A stretch of DNA of 11,355 nt from Podila epigama (Eukaryota; Mortierellomycota; Mortierellomycetes; Mortierellales; Mortierellaceae). The notes beneath the pieces were generated by a model, which saw nothing but the letters and a program-made list of their open reading frames with translations, had not been told where the DNA came from and did no database searches. The stretch lies in NCBI GenBank assembly GCA_015679605.1, contig JAAAVE010000979.1:1-11355 (forward strand). Reading direction: 5' to 3'. A program made the position numbers and the translations under genes. Positions 1-6,768 of this stretch are shown here, piece by piece; the first letter of the stretch is position 1, and the number at the start of each line of letters is the position of its first letter.

Positions 1-1091
1 GGGCCAGCCATCTCTTGCCATCGTGACTGCAGGTGCAAACAGTCTGTCCCAGGGCAGCTTTCCATACCGGCTATGGGCCAACGCTAAACCACGAATCTCT
101 CCAGGTACGCCCACAGAGAGACCACCCTTCTGGGCCAGAATAGGGTTGTGTTTGTACATGTTTGGACTAGCTCCTGCTGGAGCCGTCTCACGAAAGTCAA
201 TGATTTCGACAGTGCCATTGGGCAGACGGATAGACATGAAGCCGCCTCCTCCAATGCCTGCAGAAAACATGTTGACTGTGCCGATGCAGAGACAAGACGC
301 CACGGCGGCATCAACCGCATTCCCGCCGTCCTTTAGTACTTTTGAATAGTGGTGACCAAAAATAAAAAATAAAAAAAAAAAGGGAGGACAAAAGACGAGT
401 CAATTATTTAGCTCCATACAAATGAGGTCAGGCGGGAACTTTAGGTTCATTGCGCAATTCGCAGTCGCAGCAAGCTCATCCAAAAAAAAAAAGGTACCAT
501 CATGTTGCGCCATCACCCACACAGAACAAACATTTCCTTCGACATACCTTGGACACCAATCTCGGAACAGTGAATCTCTTCAGTCGCAACTGCTCCATGC
601 TTGGCCCTAATCAAATGCGGTGTATTTCGTTCTACAACTTGATGATGGATATGCCGGAAAAAAAGTAAAGCAACGGAGTCAGTCTCATGCAAGGGGCTCT
701 TTCATAAAACAACTTTCTTGAATGAAACGGACATGGAATTTTTACCTGGTGCAGATCCTATTTTCTTGGCCAGAGTGGCGCCTAAGATGACTAAGAGTAG
801 TCCAGAGAGGGCTGCCAGAGAGATGATAATCCTTTTACGTGCATGTTCAGTCAGGGCCCGCTTATTATTATTGCTGCTATTATTACTGGTGCCACCGTTG
901 TTGTTGCTGCCGTTGCCGCTGAGACGTCTATTTGGGTTCTGTGCGTTGGCAGAGAGTCGACGATTGCTTCTTTCGCCAATGAGCGGAGTGGTCTCTGCAT
1001 TGTCCTGAGCATTCCTTGTGGGTTGCTGACCAAGCTCTGCATTAGAGAGCTGATCAGACCGATGACTAGAAGACAAGGAGTTGTTGGCCAT
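1..1091 (-). CDS. Gamma-glutamyltranspeptidase, N-terminal part (partial, 3 exons)
   Basis: GGT removes the gamma-glutamyl group from glutathione and transfers it to water or an amino acid; in yeast the enzyme is vacuolar. Proposed exons on the minus strand are 1091..746, 637..548 and 338..1, with introns 745..638 (108 nt) and 547..339 (209 nt, donor GTATGT); the phases join exactly. The visible 258 residues show an 87-residue hydrophilic Asn/Ser-rich tail, a membrane segment at about I88-A108 flanked by basic residues (type II anchor), then the start of the catalytic domain: HGAVATEE (about 129-136), GGNAVDAAVAS (about 150-160), a Gly run (GIGGGGF) and FRETAP (about 194-199), whose Arg binds the substrate alpha-carboxylate in this family, then VGVPGEIRGL. 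The autocleavage Thr and the small subunit lie beyond the left edge. The start is the ATG at 1091; a TTG three codons upstream is not needed. Family identity is very secure; exact splice sites are inferred. Confidence 0.93.
339..547 (-). other. Intron 2 of the GGT gene
   Basis: The 209-nt intron has donor GTATGT and an acceptor ending AAAAG. It interrupts the conserved run IGVQ/VLKDGGNAVDAAVA, and removing it restores that family signature exactly. It contains T-rich stretches on the coding (minus) strand just before the acceptor. Confidence 0.85.
638..745 (-). other. Intron 1 of the GGT gene
   Basis: The 108-nt intron has donor GTAAAA right after the membrane-segment exon and an acceptor ending CAAG. 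Splicing joins phase 1 to phase 1 and links the membrane anchor to VVERNTPHLIRAKHGAVATEE, the conserved start of the GGT large subunit. Unspliced reading meets a stop near 702. Confidence 0.8.
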
Positions 1092-1322
1092 TGTAGGCAA
1101 AGACAGAGTTTATTTTCTTGACTTGTAGCTGTGACAGCTGCAACAAGACTGAATGGGACGAATATGTGGGTGTCTGTGTCTGTGCGACTAATGCAGAAGC
1201 ACACCAAGGAAATGGAGAGAGATGGGAATGAGGAAAGGAAAGGAGAAAGGAGTGAATGAATGGGTGAGAAGTTCAGTGAAGTTTAGAGAAGTGAAGTGAA
1301 GTGTGAAAGAAGGGAGAGAACT

Positions 1323-1341
1323 TTAAAACGACTCGTTTTAA
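1323..1341. repeat. Perfect 19-bp palindrome TTAAAACGA-C-TCGTTTTAA
   Basis: Two 9-bp arms are exact inverted copies around one central base. The site lies 232 bp upstream of the GGT start codon, at the end of the purine-rich stretch. The size and symmetry suit a dimeric DNA-binding protein, but no known fungal site is matched with confidence. Confidence 0.6.
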
Positions 1342-1403
1342 TGTGACTACTCCCTTTGGGATTGGCGGCGCACATGGACACTTTTCAAGGCACACAGGCA
1401 CAC

Positions 1404-1453
1404 TTTTGCACACGCTCTTTGCACACACACTTTTTGCACACGCTCGTTGCACA
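1404..1453 (+). repeat. 22-nt direct repeat, two copies 28 bp apart
   Basis: Copies at 1404-1425 and 1432-1453 differ at one base (T or G at the fifteenth position). The shared core is TTTTGCACACGCTC followed by TTGCACA. They sit in a CACA-rich stretch upstream of GGT. They could be paired protein-binding sites or a simple duplication. Confidence 0.7.
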
Positions 1454-2293
1454 ACACAGTTTCACTTGCACCCATACACATACAACATGTGTACGAAAAC
1501 ATATGCAGGTGCGGGGTGGATTGATTACTCATGCTTGTCTGTGCAACTTTTTTTCCCTAGTTGGTCAATTGCTGACAAGTGTCTGACAAATATGGCAGCG
1601 CAGTGTGTTACCTACCGCGTCTCTTGGAAAAGTACTCATAGTCCACGTATCCATGGTTCTATCTCTAGGCAAAAAAAGAAGGGACAATAATACCAAGTGA
1701 TGTTCAAGGAGGAGCAGAGACCAGGACGCGTCTTGGGCTGTCTAGCATTGGTAGCATGACTAGGCGCAAAAAGCACACCCTTTCTTTATTTAAAAATAAC
1801 ATATCATGATACGCCTGTTCAAACACAATATGGGATTAGTCTCCATGCTAGCTCCACAAGACAAAGACAACGACATGTTATCGTCACATTGTCAAAAGGG
1901 TCCAAAAACAAGGGTCCTTTGAAGAAGTAAGCTAGCAGTCTTGACCTTGAGGCTGTAGCACTAAATAAGCACCTAAAAATAAATCAAGAGTACGTTGTTA
2001 TTGTTATTTGTCTCGCCTCCTTTTGCTTCTCATTGTGGCGCATGTCCAAAACCCAATGTTCACGTCCACAATGTACATCCACATCTCACCACACTTCTCC
2101 TAGACTCGCCAGTGACGACGACTAGCGTACATTTGTACCTTGGACTTATCCTGAAGCAGCAGGGGTAAAGGAAACGAATTGAAAAGTGAAAAGGACCCAG
2201 ACCTAATTTTAATACACTTGTCATTTAAAAACTTGAGAGTGAGGTCAGCGAGGACATGTACTCTCGCCATGGCCATATGCCCCGTATTTGTAG

Positions 2294-2337
2294 CCAATTC
2301 CCTCCATCACATAGCCCACTTTCTATTTCGTATAAAT
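2294..2337 (+). promoter_or_regulatory. CCAAT box and TATA box of the small Ser/Pro-rich gene
   Basis: A CCAAT element lies at 2294-2298 and TATAAATA at 2331-2338, about 145 bp upstream of the ATG at 2480. The following sequence is CA-rich and has no ATG, as expected of a fungal 5' leader. A run of 15 A (2457-2471) ends 8 bases before the start codon. Confidence 0.7.
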
Positions 2338-2479
2338 ACAAGGTGCAGAAAGACCACCATCATCATCACTCTCATCCTCTTCAAGAACAACACTCGCATA
2401 CCCCACCTCCATCTACCCATTCAGCAAGAAAGAAAAGCAACAACAATTGCAACAACAAAAAAAAAAAAAAACGCACACA

Positions 2480-2794
2480 ATGGCTTCCGTCTCTATCTCC
2501 GTTTCCCCTTCCATGGAGCCTTCAGTAGGACCATCTCCATCCGTCTCTTTCTCTACTAGCGGTATGCCTACTAGTGTGCCTAGTGCCACTTCGACTTCCA
2601 ACAGCAACACAATGACCACCATTGCCCCTTCTGTCCCAGCCATCAGGACAACCGCCACGGTCCCCGTCATGCCTACCAGGGTGCCACCTCCCGCCGCAAC
2701 TACCAAGTCTGGAGCGGCCACAAACCTCCAGAAGAAGGCATCTGCCCTCGCTGTGGTCCTGCTCATCCTTCCTGCTATCGTCAATGCCCTGTAG
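2480..2794 (+). CDS. Small Ser/Thr/Pro-rich protein with C-terminal hydrophobic tail
   Basis: The family is not recognised. The single-exon frame encodes 104 residues. Residues 1-80 are dominated by Ser, Thr, Pro, Ala and Val with almost no charge. They are followed by Gln-Lys-Lys (84-86) and an uninterrupted hydrophobic segment from A87 to the last residue, L104. There is no N-terminal signal peptide, so the shape fits a tail-anchored membrane protein. A GPI-type signal is possible only if an unseen upstream exon supplies a signal peptide. The ATG is preceded by CACACA and is the first one after the TATA box. The TATA box, the ATG-free leader and an AATAAA 58 bases after the stop together argue that this is a real, perhaps well-expressed gene. 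The opposite strand also has a long open frame, but without such signals. Confidence 0.65.
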   Translation: MASVSISVSPSMEPSVGPSPSVSFSTSGMPTSVPSATSTSNSNTMTTIAPSVPAIRTTATVPVMPTRVPPPAATTKSGAATNLQKKASALAVVLLILPAIVNAL

Positions 2795-2851
2795 AGACAG
2801 CGCTTACCTCATTCATGCTCTATACAATGTCCTTTATTAGTACGCGTCGAC

Positions 2852-2857
2852 AATAAA
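2852..2857 (+). terminator. AATAAA polyadenylation signal
   Basis: An exact AATAAA follows the stop codon of the small gene by 57 bases and is followed by a T-rich stretch, fitting the 3' end of that transcript. Confidence 0.65.
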
Positions 2858-3411
2858 TTTTTTAGAAATTGTTTTTCATTCGGTTACCAAAAGAAAGCTA
2901 CGACTAGTGTGTGTGTGAGAAAGGCGTGTGGCTAAAAAGGTGAATTGTATGGTTCGGAAAGCAGGCTGAAGAGGAAAGTAACAATAATGACAGACATGTA
3001 TGCAGGCTATACTAAAGATTCAGAATCGAAAGGAAACCAAAGCACAAAAGGACAACATAAAGAGAACGTCAAATGCTAAGGGATACGCGCCGTCTAAAGA
3101 AGAATCAGCAATTGGCTGACTACCGTGACGCCATGCTATTGCCTCTTGGCGGTGGCAGGAAATTAACACAAAGCAACAACATCACATAAAGCCCGACGTG
3201 TTTCCAAAATGAACTTTTGCTTGCTGCTCGTCTTGTCCATACGACAAGTTCTCGTTGCTCTACCAACAGCCGCATTTTCATCACGTGATCCAATAGCATT
3301 GATGCAGCATTTGATCTTTTTCTTTCTTTTTTTGTTCAACCGTCATCACAAAAGGACCAATCACTCATCACTCATCACTCATCACCAACGACAGAAACAA
3401 CAAAGAAAAAA
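2858..3411 (+). promoter_or_regulatory. Intergenic region and promoter of GET5
   Basis: No gene is supported here. The half near GET5 has an E-box/CCAAT pair (3280-3294), a T-rich pyrimidine run (about 3311-3334), a second CCAAT (3357-3361) and three tandem copies of ACTCATC (about 3363-3383) before the start. No TATA box was seen. Confidence 0.55.
3280..3294 (+). promoter_or_regulatory. Palindromic E-box ATCACGTGAT abutting CCAAT
   Basis: The 10-bp palindrome 3280-3289 contains TCACGTGA, the core bound by Cbf1-type bHLH factors in fungi. It is followed without a gap by CCAAT (3290-3294), the site of the HAP/NF-Y complex. It lies about 120 bp upstream of the GET5 ATG. The binding proteins are inferred from known motifs. 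Confidence 0.6.
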
Positions 3412-4422
3412 ATGGCCTCGATTGAAGAATCTCTTTTCATCTCTCAGTTTCTCGCGGCATATGCTACCTCGCCTACAAAGTACCCAGCGGATCACATTTC
3501 TCCTGGACTGGCACCCAACTGGACATCCAAGGTAAAAAGAATGTCCAGATGTAATGTTGCTGGAGAATAATTGAAAAGGTGTTTAAAATGTCATCCTGAA
3601 CGCGTATATTTCCTTTTTCTGTCGAAAATATGAATATCTCCACAAAAACAATGAAAATAGCGTGCTACATTCGAGAGACCTGCCAAGAAGCCAAGGGTCG
3701 ATGCAGTGCAAGGAGGTATTTTGATAAGGAGAGCGCCACTGAACAAAACGTGTCTTTTTTGTTTCTCATGTTCTTTCTATCACAGACGCACTCACATTAC
3801 TAATTTTGAATATATATATATAGATATTCAAGTGACGATCAAGTCCCTCAAGTCTGGACAGTGGACCGTGGACGTGTCTGCTCAGGGCACTATTTTGGAC
3901 CTGAAGGTAGCGTTGCAAAAGAAGGCAGGCATTGACGCGAACGCGCAACGTTTGGTTCTCAAGGGCAAGGCTCTGATCGATAACAAGTCTTTGGAAGAAT
4001 ATGGATTGACCGCAGGATCGGTCGTGCACTTGTTTGCCAAGGCTGGAGCCAGCATCACACCATCAGCCACTACTTCTAGTTCTACCTCTGAGAAGGATGC
4101 AGCAGCACCAGAAAAGGCTGCTGCTACTTCAATGTCTGCCTCAACAGCGTCCGTATCGCCTGCAGCTGATGCAGAATCGACAACCACTACCTCGGGAGCT
4201 GCATCCAAGAAGCCAGTGGTGACGACCTATAGAGGCCTTTCTGAGGCGGGAACAGCGGTTGCAAAGGACGCCGAGTTCTGGTACTGGTTGAATGACCAAT
4301 TGAAGGAGCGTCTCGGCTCGAAGGAGGATGCGGCGGTAATGGTCAAGGGCTTTTTGGGCCAATACCGCGATTTGGTGGGTAATGCAGGTACCAAGGAGAT
4401 TGAGAGTACTATCAAAAACTAG
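3412..4422 (+). CDS. GET5: Get5/Mdy2-type ubiquitin-like protein of the GET pathway (3 exons)
   Basis: In the cytosol Get5 binds Get4 and bridges Sgt2, with its tail-anchored cargo, to the Get3 ATPase for ER insertion. Proposed exons are 3412..3531, 3676..3715 and 3824..4422, giving 252 residues. The N-terminal segment (EESLFISQFLAAYAT, residues 5-19) resembles the Get4-binding region of yeast Get5. Next comes a basic patch RPAKKPR (41-47), then a ubiquitin-like domain at about 55-126 with the typical LVLKGKALIDNKSLEEYGL pattern, then an Ala/Ser/Thr-rich linker (about 127-200). The C-terminal segment at 201-252 (FWYWLNDQLKERL then DAAVMVKGFLGQYRDLV) resembles the Get5 homodimerisation domain. 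The three-part order and the length match the family. Exon phases are 0 and 1, and a TACTAAT branch site precedes the second acceptor. The UBL identity is certain; the Get5 assignment rests on both end domains and is strong. Confidence 0.88.
3532..3675 (+). other. Intron 1 of GET5
   Basis: The 144-nt intron has donor GTAAAA and acceptor TCGAG. It joins phase 0 and gives NWTSK/RPAKKPR. An in-frame TAA inside it stops unspliced reading. The next AG, two bases on, would shift the frame and was not chosen. Confidence 0.78.
3716..3823 (+). other. Intron 2 of GET5
   Basis: The 108-nt intron has donor GTATTT, branch-like TACTAAT near 3797-3803 and an acceptor in a TATATA run. Its length is a multiple of three and it has no in-frame stop. 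A second AG at 3831-3832 would remove only three residues (DIQ) from the start of the UBL domain. Confidence 0.75.
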
Positions 4423-4975
4423 GGGGAGCTGCATGCCCATGTTGTGTTCTAGGCTATTCCGCTATACTAGAGTTGACAAATTCGAAATACATGCAGGCCA
4501 TTGGACAAACAGAAACTGGAAACATTATTGATTTTAATAATGAGAGATGAACCAATGGATCGATCGACGACCATAACCTGTTTATGGATTTGGGCGATGC
4601 TCACATCCATGATTAACTAGACCAGCATTGTGATGTGGTAGCGAGCATCAAAGGACTGTACACAAAAGATTGGGCTGTTGCGATGTATCAGACTATAGTG
4701 CTATTAGCGCCGTGCCGCAAAGACATGAGAGGGAACCGGTAAATTGAATTGCCTCGGAGCAAAAAAAAAGATGCTAATGCATGCTGCTCGGAGGTTAGGG
4801 ATTTAAAAAAAAAGTGTCCATTGTGGGCTCATGATGAGGTATATCGCTGTTGATACATGGCGCCAAAGGTATGTGCCGAATCGTCGTCTCTAAGGGTGTG
4901 AGAGGGAATGAAGCCAAGACGTTTCAATTGTGTTTCATGGAGCATGTACACCATCTATGGATGTACCTCGACAGT

Positions 4976-5003
4976 TGTGTGTGTGTGTGTGTGTGTGTGT
5001 GTG
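4976..5003 (+). repeat. (TG)14 microsatellite
   Basis: There are 28 bases of uninterrupted TG, followed by a GA-rich stretch to about 5035. Alternating purine-pyrimidine sequence of this length can adopt Z-DNA under supercoiling. Confidence 0.95.
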
Positions 5004-5043
5004 AGAACGAGAGAGAGCGAGTGAGTGAGAGAGAAGGAGTGAC

Positions 5044-5066
5044 ATGGATGGATGGATGGATGGATG
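5044..5066 (+). repeat. (ATGG) tetranucleotide repeat
   Basis: There are nearly six perfect tandem copies of ATGG. The same unit recurs imperfectly at about 5492-5525, and its reverse complement occurs at 5833-5860. Confidence 0.95.
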
Positions 5067-5715
5067 TCGAGAAGGCAAGGTGTACCTACCATTCGTTGCA
5101 CATCAAAGTAGGTACGTTTATGAGAGACCGTGAGACGAGGACTACAAGATTAAGACCGAGACCGAGGGACTGAGACTGAGACTGTCGAGAACGCCAAAAG
5201 ACAAAAAGTTCGAGTCCGACGATGGCGATGGCAAATGACGATGACGATGACGAGACGAGGGGGAAATAGTACGAAAGGAGGAAAGGAGGGGAGGGGTTGA
5301 TTTCTCGGTACACTCGGTACATGTTGGATGACATTGACATGAAAGCCATTTTTCCGAACAGTGTAACGTGAATGAACCAGCCGCAGCAGGGTTCAAGGGA
5401 ACAAAGAACATAAAAAAAAGAGAGATGGAAGAAGGAACGACAGACAGTCTGTCTGCGCACAAAATGTTCGTATTTTTTGTTGGCAATGTCGTGATGGATG
5501 GGATGGATGGCATGGATGGTATGGGTGGGAGAAAGGTTTTCCAGTCCTCCTTGGATTGGCTGAACTTTTTTTTATTTTTTTCAAGTGCTTTCTATTTGTT
5601 TTTTGTTTTTTGTTTTTTTTGGTGCTGTTGTGGTGGTGTAATGTTGTCCTGCTGGACAAGTAGTTCGATTGCTTTGCTTCATGCCATGCGAGGTTTAACC
5701 ATTGGTAGACAGAAT

Positions 5716-5742
5716 GTGAGAGTGAGAGTGAGAGTGAGAGTG
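5716..5742 (+). repeat. (GTGAGA) hexanucleotide repeat
   Basis: Four perfect tandem copies of GTGAGA are followed by a partial copy and by TGTGTG and GAGAGA stretches. Confidence 0.92.
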
Positions 5743-5832
5743 GATGTGTGTGTGAGAGAGATGGAACGAAGTTTAGATGACCATCGGACGGTAGGACAGG
5801 GATTGATTGGGGTTCTTCTCCTAAAGAGGAGA

Positions 5833-5860
5833 CCATCCATCCATCCATCCATCCATCCAT
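5833..5860 (+). repeat. (CCAT)7 tetranucleotide repeat
   Basis: There are seven perfect copies. The unit is the reverse complement of ATGG, so the two arrays could pair with each other in a single strand. Confidence 0.95.
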
Positions 5861-5901
5861 CATGAAGAGATGGAGTGCCACACACACAGCAAAGCAGCTT
5901 T

Positions 5902-5973
5902 GAACCATTGGCATAGCACCCAATGAGCCACACCACAGCAACCCATTGAGCTCCATCATAGCAACCCATTGGC
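5902..5973. promoter_or_regulatory. Cluster of CCAAT-type elements upstream of the transcription factor gene
   Basis: Four related short elements occur within about 70 bp. ATTGG (CCAAT on the minus strand) is at 5907-5911 and 5968-5972, CCAAT on the plus strand is at 5920-5924, and a near copy CCCATTGAG is at 5943-5950. The third and fourth share AGCAACCCATTG. They lie 800-870 bp upstream of the proposed start codon. A regulatory role is inferred. Confidence 0.45.
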
Positions 5974-6416
5974 CTACCATACATCACAACAACAACGACG
6001 ACGACTGCATTAACACCTTCATGAATGTACAGTTAACTCGCTACACACTACACCTACACCAAACAGACAAACAAGCAACAAAACAAACAAACAACAAACA
6101 AAACTGCATCATATCTGAGCATTATCGCCAACATCTGGGCCCACTCTCGCTATCCAACCTCGTGCACACACACAGACCCTCCTATTTTTTCATTGTTCGT
6201 CCTTTCCACTGACCGATAATAATCTTTTCTTTTCTTCTTTCTGTCTTTTCTTGTTTTAGAGAAGAAACTATCGTTTTTTACTTTTGTATTACTGACAAAC
6301 AACGAAACAACAAGCACCAACCACAACAACAACACCTTTTCTTATTTCTCTTCACTCTTTTCACTCCATTCACATTCTCATTCTCATCCTCATTCACTCT
6401 TTCGCATTCAAACAAA

Positions 6417-6768
6417 ATATATATATATATATATTATATATAAACATTTAAATATCTCTTTATTTCAATCACTATCCTCGTAATCGTTTAGCCGAAAACA
6501 GAAAAACACAGCAATAACACTCCACTCCTTGTCCCACATCTCTCTTCCATCCATTCGTCCATCCTTGTTGTTCTCTCGAGTCCTCCTCTTCATTGCATCA
6601 ATTTGCATTTGAATTCATCTCTCTCGAGCAGCATTCCTCATTCCTTCCTTTTCAACCCTCAACTCCACTTCACTCCACTCTACACCGCTACTATTCGACC
6701 GAGAAGAAATTGGGATTGTTGTCAGAACTCCGAGGGCATCATCGACTCATCGACGCACTTCATCAACC
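6417..6768 (+). promoter_or_regulatory. AT-run/TATA region and 5' leader of the Zn2Cys6 factor gene
   Basis: An (AT)n run at 6417-6434 merges into TATATATAAA at 6435-6444, the best TATA candidate. The sequence from there to 6768 is pyrimidine-rich and G-poor, has no ATG, and contains two CTCGAG palindromes (6575-6580 and 6623-6628). The first ATG after the TATA element is the proposed start at 6769. Confidence 0.6.

Larger units (their letters stand above)
1092..2330. promoter_or_regulatory. Divergent intergenic/promoter region between GGT and the small Ser/Pro-rich gene
   Basis: No convincing gene was found here; open frames are short, start at non-ATG codons and are low in complexity. About 1200-1320 is almost pure purine on the plus strand, hence CT-rich on the minus strand, as is common in fungal promoters and leaders and fitting for GGT. 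It also holds a 19-bp palindrome (1323-1341) and a 22-nt direct repeat (1404-1453), listed separately. About 1700-2290 shows no clear pattern. No TATA box was seen upstream of GGT. Confidence 0.6.
4423..6416. other. Long intergenic region rich in simple repeats
   Basis: No convincing gene, tRNA or element was found on either strand. Open frames here, including one of 195 codons on the minus strand (5393-5980), are built mainly from low-complexity sequence such as GGAT/CATC and GA/CT repeats, and show no family motif. About 4423-4850 should contain the GET5 3' end, but no AATAAA is evident. The microsatellites are listed separately. From about 5980 the plus strand becomes CA- and then CT-rich and loses ATGs, fitting the far promoter or leader of the transcription factor gene. 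Confidence 0.6.

Noticed and set aside
1089-1100. TTG at 1100 as the GGT start
   Set aside because: A good ATG with CACA upstream follows three codons later, and eukaryotic starts are normally ATG.
1343-1690. 115-codon open frame on the plus strand
   Set aside because: It starts at a non-ATG codon, encodes the CACA repeat as His/Thr, and shows no domain, leader or polyadenylation signal.
1893-1924. Short inverted repeat AAAGG/CCTTT around GGGTCC copies
   Set aside because: The stem is only about six pairs with imperfect symmetry, which is not convincing as a terminator or regulatory hairpin.
2413-2784. 123-codon open frame on the minus strand opposite the small Ser/Pro-rich gene
   Set aside because: It mirrors Thr/Pro-rich codons (giving Val/Gly/Glu-rich peptide) and ends in poly-Phe/Cys from the A run. 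The plus strand has the TATA box, leader and AATAAA.
5160-5186. CTGAGA repeats resembling part of a TPP riboswitch
   Set aside because: They belong to a simple ACTGAG repeat. The other conserved riboswitch blocks are absent nearby.
5205-5220. TTCGAGTCC resembling a tRNA T-loop
   Set aside because: The flanking bases do not form a T stem, and no D-arm or acceptor stem was found at the right distance.
5393-5980. 195-codon open frame on the minus strand
   Set aside because: It consists mainly of translated microsatellites and Lys/Ser/His-rich low-complexity sequence, with no motif, promoter or conserved domain visible.
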